This document shows positions 10,101-17,762 of a DNA stretch of 64,000 bases, piece by piece. The DNA comes from Chitinophagales bacterium. GTDB taxonomy: Bacteria > Bacteroidota > Bacteroidia > Chitinophagales > Saprospiraceae. The notes under the pieces are model-generated. The model was not told the origin of the DNA. It saw nothing but the letters and a program-made list of their open reading frames with translations, and made no database searches. The DNA is taken from the NCBI GenBank assembly GCA_017303475.1, contig JAFLBO010000002.1, positions 282,753 to 346,752 on the forward strand, given 5' to 3'. Position numbers and translations under genes: made by a program. Position 1 is the first letter of the stretch. The number at the start of each line of letters is the position of its first letter.

Positions 10101-10301
10101 ATTGAAACTCGTGGCAGGTTGTCTGGCCCAGGAGACATTGTCCTGATCAATACACAAGGACAAATCTGCCTTGCAACCCATAGTCATGAATTATCAAATC
10201 CTGTTGAAGTAAATGTGAGCAGTCTGACAGATGGGGCTTATATCGTTCGTGCCACAGGCAAACAAGGGGTTTTGTTTGGAAAACTTGTTATCACACACTG
10301 A
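7119..10301 (+). CDS. Large T9SS protein with Asp-box-like repeats and SdrD-like domain
   Basis: 1060 residues, signal peptide ending HLPSFAQ. Residues about 25-610 carry at least eight Asp-box-like motifs, for example SQDDGLTWDSIP, SSNSGESWTKTP, TDDFGHTWHQLP and SLDNGISWDTIF. Such motifs are known from sialidase/BNR and photosynthesis-stability-like propellers. Next is an SdrD-B-like domain (GYVFNDDNNNGIWDPNEVAL), then a DUF11-type region (ELIYTVYFQNTGTFQADRVR). The last 75 residues (LGLLIAPNPTVNDIWIETRG ... LTDGAYIVRATGKQGVLFGK) form a T9SS type A sorting domain. It is probably a surface adhesin or binding protein; sialidase activity cannot be claimed. It is convergent with the GH92 gene (23-bp gap). 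Confidence 0.9.
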   Translation: MNFKPISLCLILFAIHLPSFAQIQWEHTNGPEGGTSWYIYGDGEYAFVSDEHHFFRTNNGLNWEQLPDGNIGPLAASPDKLAGGKDYGHPYAPSSNPKFVVSYNQGSTWLEGIMPPTTYNTITSIAVCSHGIYVPDGYSGHIFRSQDDGLTWDSIPAPGMSCHKVWAFEDRLYARWLSKFWRLSLNGMDWEVVSPVGVSPESMFAADSLLFFAEENNLWCSSNSGESWTKTPIQLYNSGDGFCKIGNRVYNTAGPTGIIYTDDFGHTWHQLPIPDDISAFDLVQAGGQLLCGTHNKGVLRYDAPNQQLVESNEGLNSAVVYDMDSGSGYLWASCGNGVFAYDLNSGSWVDKALLPLPNHSYGNVSASPEGKIVTHQIYGNRVYLSLDNGISWDTIFLKDAQGWEWTSAKNTFWLGENLFVQSDWTSDAWSTDLGQTWLFGSIPESIVLFNSKYYGISLPNGLVSSADFGLSWQPATSPNGLSIKRLYATDDKLFTLVYNAGKTQIYSTSDGINWTYSNDGIPQIGLIASSNNYYRGMIWHKNNRYYLHDKSIGFFTSLDSCKTWLPVERYTYGIMHAVDTTFYRGGFGGGVWKTGLPQNYGALSTGYVFNDDNNNGIWDPNEVALPNMKVIVKEPGAWYPYWFVYTDSDGSYAISSSEGAIDTLRVSIPSDYIENINPPEYVVTNSGNDRNFGVHFKPDMTDVSIAGFFSGHPRPGFPLKATIVYRNEGTVTASGIISVKLDPGYQFVSAEPPPTAFIGVDSLIWDFNQMPLFNQQWIHINGKVDSTAVLGSLFKLRGHIEPNLSDFMPANNDFMRADTIVGSFAPNEKTVSPARGLTPTEIADGKELIYTVYFQNTGTFQADRVRITDLLDSALNASTLRLVASSHPVSVFRLLPGNLLEVIFNDIALPDSNQNEPASHGFISFAIQRNKAFNPFYKIENQVAIYFDFNEPIITNIVFTPLASPSVSVLEPNRETVERLGLLIAPNPTVNDIWIETRGRLSGPGDIVLINTQGQICLATHSHELSNPVEVNVSSLTDGAYIVRATGKQGVLFGKLVITH

Positions 10302-10324
10302 GGCTGTCGTTTGTGCTGATTATA

Positions 10325-13288
10325 TCAATTTTCCACCGTTACCTCATCCGTAAACAACCAACACGCATATCCTGCACCTTTGTGCGTGGCCGGGCACTTG
10401 CCCAAACTTTTGCCCACAATACGCACATAACGCGCCCGGGTATTTCCTGCAAGCGTCACCGAAAGTTCTTTCTGCAAGGTGCCGAGTGCTGAAGGGGCAA
10501 TATCGCAGCGTTGTTCGCCGGCAGGGGTAAAGGTTTTACCATCCTCAGACACCTCTACCTGCAAAGCGGTTGGGAAAAAGATCCAGGAATTTTCGTCCTG
10601 CAAAAAATTAGCGCTCACCCTGCTCACCTTCTGCTGCCTGCCCAGGTCGATCACCATATCCAGGTTTTCGCCTTCAAAACCCTGCCAGCCGCCGGTACGG
10701 AAGTCCTCTCCGCCCCGAACGCCGTCTACCAGACCATCGTTGCCACCGGCTGTGTACTGCGGGGAATACGGATGCTTGTAATTCAACACTTTCAAATCGC
10801 TGCGTATCCGGTGGAATTCCACCAAAACGGCATTGCTTTTATCATTGCCTTTCTCCGCGTGTATGAACATCCGCTGGCTGCGGTCCACCTTTACCGGATT
10901 TTGATAATCCCGCCACTGCACCTTGCCGCTGATATCGGCAAACATATACCGGATTTTGGCATCCGGATCTGCACAACCCAACTCTACTTCCGTGCGGTCT
11001 TTAAACACCGTGGATCCTGTTTTTACATATGGAGAGGAAATGATCGGGCGATCCTGAATGAATTGTACCGGGCAATCGCTTTCCGCCGAACCCCATTGCG
11101 CCGGGTTATTGGTCATGTCAAATTCAAGGGTGCCACCCTGCACCAGCTGATCGTGCGAAATCCAGGATTTGCTCCAGGCCTGATCGTTCAGCCGTACGCC
11201 TTTCACATAACAATTTTTAGCCGACACCTTTGGCGCCCGGATATCCAATTGACTGCCGTTTTCCAGGGTAAGCACCATGCGCTCAAACCAGGGCGTGCCA
11301 ATGGCATATTGCGGATTGCCCGGAACCACCGGGTATATCCCCATGGCCGATAATACCAACCAGGCCGACATCTGGCCGCAGTCTTCGTTGCCGCTTAGTC
11401 CATCGGGTTGATCTGAATACATGGAATCCATGATCTGGCGTACCCGTTGCTGGGTTTTCCAGGGCTGGCCCACGTAGTTGTAGAGATAAGCCATGTGGTG
11501 ACTCGGCTCATTGCCGTGCACGTACTGACCAATCAGGCCGGTAATATCGGCCTGATCGCGACCGGTGGTTTTGGTTTGGGCAGTGAACAGAGCATCTAAT
11601 TGCTGGGCAAAACGCTCCTTGCCGCCCATCAGCAGCATTAAACCGGTGACGTCTTGCGGCGCGGCAAAACGATACTGCCAGGCATTGGCTTCCGTGTAAT
11701 TGAAATTAACCTCAAAAGGATCGAAGGGCGTATGCCAGGAGGCTCCCCTGCGCGCGCGAAAGAACCCGGTGCTTGGATCGTACAGGTTTTTGTAATACTG
11801 TGCCCTGCGGGCAAACTCAGAAGCAATATCAGGTTTGTCGAGTCGGGCGGCGATCTGACTGATGCACCAGTCGTCGAACGCATATTCCAGGGTTTTGGAT
11901 ACCGATTCTGCTTCGCGATTGCTGGGCACAAAACCCATTTCCCGGTACCAGCGCAGTCCGTAACGATCGCTGTTGGCATTGGCCATCATGGCTTTCAGGG
12001 CCAGTTCGCCATCGTATCCGCGTATGCCTTTGGCCCAGGCATCGGCAATAACCGGGATGGAGTGGTTGCCAATCATGCAGTCGGTTTCATTGGCGGCCAG
12101 TTCCCAAACGGGCAGGAGTCCACTTTCCTGATATTGATTCAGAAAGGTTTGAATAAATTGATTGGTGCGGCGGGGCTCCAGGATGGTGTACAATGGATTG
12201 CAGGCGCGATAGGTATCCCAAAGCGAAAACACGGTGTAGGTTTCGTCGGAACTGCTGTGTATTTTATTGTCGCGACCACGATAACTGCCGTCTACATCGC
12301 TCCACAGGTTTGGCACCACCATGGTGTGATACAAGGCCGAATAAAACGCAGTTTTTTGGGCATCAGAACCGCCTTCAACCTGGATTTTGGACAGTTGTTG
12401 CTGCCATTTTTCCTGAGCGCCTTTTTTTACCAGATCAAAATCAAAATGATTGCATTCTTCATCAAGGTTCTTGCGCGCGCCGTCAATACTGGTACCTGAA
12501 ATACCTACCGTAACTACCAGCGGTTCTCCATCGGTGGAAAACTCCAGCAATCCAACAATGGATTTGCTTTCCACTGAAGGGTTGGCTTCCCGTGGCGTTT
12601 TGTTTAAATCCAGCAGCACACAGTTGGCGTATGGGCGGGAAAAACGCATCACAAAATAGATATGCTGTTCCTTGGCCCAGGCTTTGGAAATCCGGTAACC
12701 GACTATTTCATAATCGTTTACCCTTGTCATGCCAGAAGCCAGCACCTCATCCCGGTGGCGGAGATCAACCATGATTTCCCCCTTTTCTGCGTTTTTCGGA
12801 AAAGAATAACGGTGTACCCCTACCCTTTCAGTGGCGGTCATTTCGCACTTGATCGCATGCTTATCCAGCACTACTGAATAATACCCTGGCTCGGCTTTTT
12901 CGGTGCTTTTCCGAAAATGCGATCCATTTTTTGCAGGATCGAGCTCTACCGGACCAATGAATGGCGTAACCAGAATATCGCAATAATCTGCCACGCCGGT
13001 GCCGCTCAGGTGCGTATGCGAGAAGCCATAAATGATAGAATCGGAGTAGTGATATCCGGAGCATCCGTCCCAATCCAGCATGGATAGTCGGGTATCCGGG
13101 CTCAATTGCACCATCCCGAAAGGAGCCGTCGCGCCCGGATAGGTATGCCCGTGTCCGCCGGTGCCGATAAAAGGATTCACGTACTTTATTGGTGAAGAGG
13201 CAACCGGTTTGGGTACAGAGGGCTTTGGTTGAGCAAAAACAGACACACAAAGGCCAATCAGACAAATTACCAGGGATAATTTCCGCAT
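10325..13288 (-). CDS. GH92 family alpha-mannosidase, secreted, with C-terminal discoidin-like domain
   Basis: 987 residues, signal peptide ending VSVFAQ. The N-terminal signature VNPFIGTGGHGHTYPGATAP and the later GNHSIPVIADAWAKGIRGYD, GNEPSHHMAYLYNYVGQPWK (about residue 590) and GNEDCGQMSAWLVLSAMGIY (about 632) identify family GH92. These are calcium-dependent exo-alpha-mannosidases; the Glu and Asp of the last two motifs belong to the regions that carry the acid and base in the family. After the catalytic module come a chitobiase-C-like segment (RPIISSPYVKTGSTVFKDRT) and an F5/8-type domain (about 840-987), which may bind glycans. The likely role is trimming of mannosyl glycans outside the cytoplasm. 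Most GH92 proteins are about 750 residues, so the extra length is these accessory domains. Confidence 0.93.
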   Translation of the reverse strand: MRKLSLVICLIGLCVSVFAQPKPSVPKPVASSPIKYVNPFIGTGGHGHTYPGATAPFGMVQLSPDTRLSMLDWDGCSGYHYSDSIIYGFSHTHLSGTGVADYCDILVTPFIGPVELDPAKNGSHFRKSTEKAEPGYYSVVLDKHAIKCEMTATERVGVHRYSFPKNAEKGEIMVDLRHRDEVLASGMTRVNDYEIVGYRISKAWAKEQHIYFVMRFSRPYANCVLLDLNKTPREANPSVESKSIVGLLEFSTDGEPLVVTVGISGTSIDGARKNLDEECNHFDFDLVKKGAQEKWQQQLSKIQVEGGSDAQKTAFYSALYHTMVVPNLWSDVDGSYRGRDNKIHSSSDETYTVFSLWDTYRACNPLYTILEPRRTNQFIQTFLNQYQESGLLPVWELAANETDCMIGNHSIPVIADAWAKGIRGYDGELALKAMMANANSDRYGLRWYREMGFVPSNREAESVSKTLEYAFDDWCISQIAARLDKPDIASEFARRAQYYKNLYDPSTGFFRARRGASWHTPFDPFEVNFNYTEANAWQYRFAAPQDVTGLMLLMGGKERFAQQLDALFTAQTKTTGRDQADITGLIGQYVHGNEPSHHMAYLYNYVGQPWKTQQRVRQIMDSMYSDQPDGLSGNEDCGQMSAWLVLSAMGIYPVVPGNPQYAIGTPWFERMVLTLENGSQLDIRAPKVSAKNCYVKGVRLNDQAWSKSWISHDQLVQGGTLEFDMTNNPAQWGSAESDCPVQFIQDRPIISSPYVKTGSTVFKDRTEVELGCADPDAKIRYMFADISGKVQWRDYQNPVKVDRSQRMFIHAEKGNDKSNAVLVEFHRIRSDLKVLNYKHPYSPQYTAGGNDGLVDGVRGGEDFRTGGWQGFEGENLDMVIDLGRQQKVSRVSANFLQDENSWIFFPTALQVEVSEDGKTFTPAGEQRCDIAPSALGTLQKELSVTLAGNTRARYVRIVGKSLGKCPATHKGAGYACWLFTDEVTVEN

Positions 13289-13335
13289 AGAGTGGGCGAT
13301 TTAGTGGCCTAAAGGTAAGGGGATTAAGAGATATT

Positions 13336-13408
13336 ACCACTAAGCCACCTAGGGCACTAAGAGACACTAAGAAAGCGAAACCTTAGTGCCCTAAGTGGCT
13401 AGTGGTGA
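13336..13408. repeat. CACTAAGNN nonamer hairpin between osmC and GH92 gene
   Basis: The left arm ACCACTAAGCCACCTAGGGC continues with two more CACTAAG units; the right arm reads CTTAGTGCCCTAAGTGGC. It lies after the OsmC stop (minus strand) and before the GH92 start. Similar hairpins occur at 13897-14059, 28766-28831, 42705-42805, 44503-44573 and 53867-53940. Confidence 0.85.
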
Positions 13409-13424
13409 TCCGAAAAATTGAATA

Positions 13425-13826
13425 TTACCACTCAAACTCCATCACCTGCTCCACGCCTTCTGCCAGACTAAATGACACCGGGCAGGTGCGAGCAGCTTTT
13501 TCAAGTATGCTGCGTTGGGTTTCGGAATAGTCGTTTTTCGGCATCACGAATTTAATGATCACCTTGGCAATACGCCTGGGATCTGCAGCCATGATTTTGT
13601 TGACTTCCGCGCGGGTTCCGTTCATGTCCCAGCCATGATTTCTGGCGCTGATGCCCATAATGGTCATAGCGCAGGACGCCAGCGAGGTAGCGCACAAGTC
13701 CGTTGGAGAGAATGCCTCTGCCTTGCCCTGATTGTCCAGCGGAGCATCTGTGATGATGGTGGTGCCAGAGAAGAGGTGTGTTGCTTCTGTGCGAAGATCG
13801 CCTAAATAGGTAACGGTTGAAGTCAT
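13425..13826 (-). CDS. OsmC/Ohr family protein
   Basis: 133 residues, no signal peptide, so cytoplasmic. The family pattern is clear: FSPTDLCATSLASCAMTIMG carries the first reactive cysteine, and AARTCPVSFSLAEGVEQVME carries the second. OsmC-like proteins reduce organic hydroperoxides or fatty acid peroxides through this cysteine pair. The length is normal for the short OsmC class. The gene stands alone, with repeat-filled gaps on both sides. Confidence 0.92.
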   Translation of the reverse strand: MTSTVTYLGDLRTEATHLFSGTTIITDAPLDNQGKAEAFSPTDLCATSLASCAMTIMGISARNHGWDMNGTRAEVNKIMAADPRRIAKVIIKFVMPKNDYSETQRSILEKAARTCPVSFSLAEGVEQVMEFEW

Positions 13827-13828
13827 GG

Positions 13829-14183
13829 GAGAGTGCTTGAGTTTGGGAGTGTTTGAGTGTTTGAGTTAGCGTGCGGTTGGGGATTATAGCGGGGGCTTTC
13901 ACCACTAAGCCACTGAGGGCACTAAGGTAAAACTCGCTTGGTGTTCTTAGTGACTTAGTGGTGAAATGTTCGGCACTGTGGAGCCTTTCACCACTAAGCC
14001 ACTTAGGGCACTAAGGTAAAACTCGCTTGGTATTCTTAGTGACTGAGTGGTGAAGTGTTTAGGTTGTTTGTTAACATGGCATCGCTGCCGAAGGCAGCAC
14101 AAAAAATCCGCGTCATCCGCGTCATCCGCGTTCCCTAAAACCCGCGTTCTCCGCGTTCCAGATCCTTCGTGCCTCAGGATGAC
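13829..14183. repeat. Repeat cluster: half TGAGTGTT arm, duplicated CACTAAG hairpin, CCGCGTCAT array
   Basis: The 366-bp gap 13827-14192 holds no gene. From left to right it contains an octamer arm with the core GTTAGCGTGCGG (13840-13882), then two tandem copies of a complete CACTAAG hairpin (13897-13970 and 13986-14059, 89 bp apart, nearly identical). Next are a small hairpin GCTGCCGAAGGCAGC and a CCGCGTCAT nonamer array (14082-14158). The block ends with GATCCTTCGTGCCTCAGGAT just before the stop of the phosphatase gene. The last part recurs at 28948-29023. Confidence 0.85.
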
Positions 14184-14192
14184 CATCAGCGT

Positions 14193-15581
14193 TCACTTCA
14201 CCCCGTCATAATTCAGCGTTCTCGTCCACATTTCCTTGCCTTCATGGTTGATGACCTTGATAGACAACTCCCTGTTTTTCCGCGGGCCGGAGAATTGCAA
14301 CAGACTGAAATTATGCTGATCAACAATGGTGCCTGGAACCCGGTATTCGTTTGGCTCCTTGGCTTCTGGATTGGTGAACGTCCCGGAAGTAAAGGGCGAA
14401 GTTGTGAGATCATATACCCAGTTGCCCGCCTTGTTCTTAACCGCACTGAGTTCGGTATAGTGCTTATCGCCAGTGAGAAAAATAACACCCTTGATGTTTT
14501 CTTTCTCAATGAAATTCATGATGATATCACGTTCTTCCGGAAAGAAATGAAAAGCTGTTTCGTGATTCGGACTCGTGGTTAGCACTTGTCCGCCAATGGC
14601 CACAATTTTATACGGCGCCCAGCTGCCTGCTAATGCAGCCAGAAACCAATCCAGTTGCTCCTTGCCCAAAAGGGTGCGGTTGGGACAATGCTCACAAAAA
14701 TTTGGCGTGCGGAAATAGCGGTTATCCAGCAGGAAGAAATCCACATCCGCAAACTGGAACTGAGTGGTACAACCTTTCTGGCCATTCACACCATAGGTAG
14801 GATTTCCCCAAAAATCGCGAAAAACCTCCCAGGCTGTTTCTTTGTGCACCCAGGTAGCATCGGCATCATTGGGACCAAAATCGTGGTCGTCCCAAATCGC
14901 ATAATTGGGGGTATTAGCCAACAGTGGATGCATCTCGGTGGTCACCGAGCGATCATGCGTATAACGATGTTGAATACCGCTGCGCGTAAACCAGTCTGTT
15001 TCGCGCAGGTAAACATTATCACCCAGCCAGAGCATCAAATCCGGCTTCTTTTCGTATATTTTAGTGAAAATATGGTGGTTGGAGCCATATGGCGTGCCCG
15101 GACGATCGTATTCCGGTTCATTTACATAAGCACAACTTCCGGTTGCCAGGGTGAAGGTGGGTGGGTCTGTACGCCATTGCCAGAGGGGCTGTGTGCTGAA
15201 AGAAGTGGGATAATTCAGCAAAACGGAATCTCCGTTGATTTCCACCCGGTATTCGTAGGTGCGACCCGGCTCCAGGTTTTCGGCAATACATTTTGCTGTG
15301 AAGGCGCTGTTTTTATAGGTCTGCACCAAATCAGTGCGCCATTTTTGCTCTGTTTTTCCCTTTTCCCAATACTCCACCTGAACGGAGGCAAAAGTTTTGG
15401 TTTGCACCCAGATCAGCGCCTCGCGCATTTCCACATAACCAATCATCGGACCGTTTTGCAGATTTTCAGTCCCTGATTTTGGTTCAGAAAGCGGCATCAC
15501 CGGCTTTATATCAGTTGGCGCATTTTTAGGGCTGCAAGCACTCAAAAACAAGAGTACGCTAAGGGAAAACGCATATTTCAT
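14193..15581 (-). CDS. PhoD-like alkaline phosphatase family lipoprotein
   Basis: 462 residues starting MKYAFSLSVLLFLSACSPKN; LSAC is a lipobox, so the protein is probably lipid-anchored. The metallophosphoesterase core is visible: LATGSCAYVNEPEYDRPG, DLMLWLGDNVYLRETDWFTR, YAIWDDHDFGPNDAD and GVIFLTGDKHYTELSAV. The Asp, Asn and His of these motifs are the usual metal ligands of PhoD-type phosphatases and phosphodiesterases. The N-terminal part (about 50-140) is the beta-sandwich domain of this family. Its role may be phosphate acquisition or envelope polymer turnover; the substrate is not predictable. The start at 15581 directly gives the signal peptide. Confidence 0.88.
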   Translation of the reverse strand: MKYAFSLSVLLFLSACSPKNAPTDIKPVMPLSEPKSGTENLQNGPMIGYVEMREALIWVQTKTFASVQVEYWEKGKTEQKWRTDLVQTYKNSAFTAKCIAENLEPGRTYEYRVEINGDSVLLNYPTSFSTQPLWQWRTDPPTFTLATGSCAYVNEPEYDRPGTPYGSNHHIFTKIYEKKPDLMLWLGDNVYLRETDWFTRSGIQHRYTHDRSVTTEMHPLLANTPNYAIWDDHDFGPNDADATWVHKETAWEVFRDFWGNPTYGVNGQKGCTTQFQFADVDFFLLDNRYFRTPNFCEHCPNRTLLGKEQLDWFLAALAGSWAPYKIVAIGGQVLTTSPNHETAFHFFPEERDIIMNFIEKENIKGVIFLTGDKHYTELSAVKNKAGNWVYDLTTSPFTSGTFTNPEAKEPNEYRVPGTIVDQHNFSLLQFSGPRKNRELSIKVINHEGKEMWTRTLNYDGVK

Positions 15582-15667
15582 CGGTAGAACATTTATGACT
15601 GCGAAGGTAGAAGCAGCGCGCCAATAAATGCGATGATATCACTTTAAAAAACGATGAACGATTTTGG

Positions 15668-15823
15668 ACGGCCAACGGCTTACGGTAGACGGCCTACGGT
15701 GGACGGTGGCGTTGCTCCTATAGATTGTTTCTTGCCTCAAATTTATAAACAATCTACAAGAGCAACGCCACCGTCCACCGTAGGCCGTCCACCGTCTACC
15801 GTAAGCCGTCCACCGTTGGCCGT
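15668..15823. repeat. Inverted ACGGNNN heptamer element
   Basis: The left arm has six 7-bp units (trinucleotides CCA, CTT, TAG, CCT, TGG, TGG) followed by CGTTGCTC and TAGATTGTTT. The right arm, read in reverse complement, has eight units (CCA, TGG, CTT, TAG, TGG, CCT, TGG, TGG) and the matching AAACAATCTA/GAGCAACG. The arms therefore differ by whole inserted ACGGTGG units. The last repeat base overlaps the TAA stop of the minus-strand gene that ends at 15823, so the element is a 3'-terminal hairpin. Confidence 0.92.
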
Positions 15824-17538
15824 TAATAGTCCCGTCGCACCTGGAAACTACCGCTCAAGGTGTGTGTGAGTCCCAGTTGATCCACAAAGGTGCCATCAAA
15901 GGTGCCGGTGATAGGATCTCCCAACGCAACGCCGGGATCAACGAGTTCAACGGTAATACCACTGGCGCCTGAATTCCAGGTGAGGGTGTTTACATACAAA
16001 TTGCTGAGCGGGAAGCTGCCTGGATTTCCATCGCAATCAAATTCCATGGAAATACCAATGTTTTGTGCCACGGTGCTGTAGCCGCTCAGGAAGGTACGCA
16101 TACCTAAACTGTCGCGCACGCCGCCTACCGGAACCGCAATGGTATAATCATTGAAATCAAGGCTAAACTTGATGAATTCGTACAAAGAGTCGCACACTGC
16201 AAGGTCGCCAAGCGCCACGCTGTTTGGTGGAACTGTAATGGTGTCCGGTGCGCTCTGTTTGTCGTTTTGCAAATCAAATCCAATCACTACCCCGGTACCG
16301 GTGGTGGTGTCGCAACGCAGTTTGCTGATAGAGAATGTACCGTCAATAGAGGTAAAGGCAACCCATTTAAAATTACCCAGCAACACCTGCGCATAGCCGT
16401 TAGGAATAGGCGCTCCGGAGCAGTCCACGAGTTTGCCGGTTACTTCAACAGCCTGGCTGCCAATATTGGCCACCAGTATATCCGGTAGCACGGTATTATC
16501 ATCAATCTGGCCAAGATCCAGGGTGTGAATTACCTCATCACATTCGTTCACGACTTCCAGAATGAAGCTTTCTCCTTTCGGTACACCTCCCTTGAAAAAT
16601 CCGTTTGCATTAGTGGTAGCAATGCCTTTGGTTGAATCTGACGCCATGGTAAGACGTACCAAAACACCTTTCATAGGGTGCTGATTATCAACCAAAAACA
16701 CTTTGCCTTCCAGCGTTACCAGATTAAAAGCAGTAGAAAAACTCCAGAAAGTGAAGTGATTAACCGTACCAACATAGGTGTTGCCCACGCGCTCTGCCAC
16801 CCCATCTTCAACCCAACGGGCCTCCTGAAGGTTGTAGTACCACAGGCTTACCTGTGATGGAGCAGACGACAATTGTCCGGCAGGAATAGGCAATTTGATA
16901 GTAACCTCGGCGCCCTGCCGAATCCGCAGCTCCTGACCGCTTTGGCCAAAAAGCTCAACGCCCAGTACACCATAGTGTCCGAGCGACATCTCAGCGCCCT
17001 CACGGTTGGTTGCGCGACCATCGCCGGGTACCAGTTGAGCAGTTTTTGGATTTACGGATTTACCATATACCCGAACAGTACCATTGTAATCACTGCCGCG
17101 ATCGTCGGCAAATGCGCCGGCAGGAAAGATCAGTTCGGTGCCATCTGGCAATTGAATGCTTCCGCCGTTAGCGCCGGAAATAGTGCCGGTTTGTGTTTTG
17201 GCCAGCATTTTCACCGTAACCGTTTGCAGTGCATCAGAGGCCACATAAAGTGCACGGCTAAAATCGTAGTAACCGATTTTACTCACCATAATGGTAGCAT
17301 TATCGGCAGGTACGCGCATGGAGGCAAACCGGAACACACCATTTGCATCGGTGATGGCCAGTTCACCATCCACGCGTACTTGAGCACCTGAAATTGGTTC
17401 ATTGTTTTCGTCCAGGACCTGGCCGGCAATGTCGGCATTAACGCTTGGACTGTTATGTGAAGAGAAGAGGTCTTTCTGGCATGATGTGGCCAAAAAGGCG
17501 AGAAGCATGAAAGGCAGTAAGAATTTCAAGTTTTGCAT
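15823..17538 (-). CDS. Lipoprotein with carboxypeptidase regulatory-like domains
   Basis: 571 residues when started at the ATG at 17538 (MQNLKFLLPFMLLAFLATSC, with lipobox ATSC). The longer frame to 17595 would add 19 residues before the signal peptide. Residues about 38-120 form a carboxypeptidase-regulatory-like fold (IAGQVLDENNEPISGAQVRV). A central part with GGSIQLPDGTELIFPAGAFA and FYGNTYVGTVNHFTFWSFST-like strands resembles ZU5-type regions of Bacteroidota surface proteins. Another regulatory-like repeat follows (LEGKVFLVDNQHPMKGVLVR), then VTGKLVDCSGAPIPNGYAQV. There are no catalytic motifs. It is probably an outer-membrane-anchored structural or sensory lipoprotein. Confidence 0.82.
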   Translation of the reverse strand: MQNLKFLLPFMLLAFLATSCQKDLFSSHNSPSVNADIAGQVLDENNEPISGAQVRVDGELAITDANGVFRFASMRVPADNATIMVSKIGYYDFSRALYVASDALQTVTVKMLAKTQTGTISGANGGSIQLPDGTELIFPAGAFADDRGSDYNGTVRVYGKSVNPKTAQLVPGDGRATNREGAEMSLGHYGVLGVELFGQSGQELRIRQGAEVTIKLPIPAGQLSSAPSQVSLWYYNLQEARWVEDGVAERVGNTYVGTVNHFTFWSFSTAFNLVTLEGKVFLVDNQHPMKGVLVRLTMASDSTKGIATTNANGFFKGGVPKGESFILEVVNECDEVIHTLDLGQIDDNTVLPDILVANIGSQAVEVTGKLVDCSGAPIPNGYAQVLLGNFKWVAFTSIDGTFSISKLRCDTTTGTGVVIGFDLQNDKQSAPDTITVPPNSVALGDLAVCDSLYEFIKFSLDFNDYTIAVPVGGVRDSLGMRTFLSGYSTVAQNIGISMEFDCDGNPGSFPLSNLYVNTLTWNSGASGITVELVDPGVALGDPITGTFDGTFVDQLGLTHTLSGSFQVRRDY

Positions 17539-17746
17539 GAAAAACAGGAAAAATGATGAGTGAAAGATTTGCGAAGAAAACGTCATATGGAGCAAAAACC
17601 ATCATGTGTAAGCCCTTCAAATGCAAACAAAACCTAAAATTCAGGCTTTCTACGGGCGGTTTTTTAAGGGTTTTCCCGCAGTAGTTCCGGCAACGCTTTA
17701 CCGTTAAAACTGCCACTTGAGATGGCATGCAGGCGATCAGGTTTGT

Positions 17747-17754
17747 TACCTTTG
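17747..17754 (+). promoter_or_regulatory. Possible Bacteroidota -7 box TACCTTTG
   Basis: TACCTTTG matches TAnnTTTG and ends 8 bases before the chosen ATG at 17763, so transcription would start almost at the start codon. No TTG sits at the ideal distance upstream (nearest 17717-17719, spacer 27), so the call is tentative. Confidence 0.35.
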
Positions 17755-17762
17755 CCAGTCTT

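Noticed and set aside
7119..10301. Sialidase assignment for the Asp-box protein
   Set aside because: Asp-box-like motifs alone occur in many propellers; no Arg triad, Tyr/Glu pair or RIP motif could be identified.
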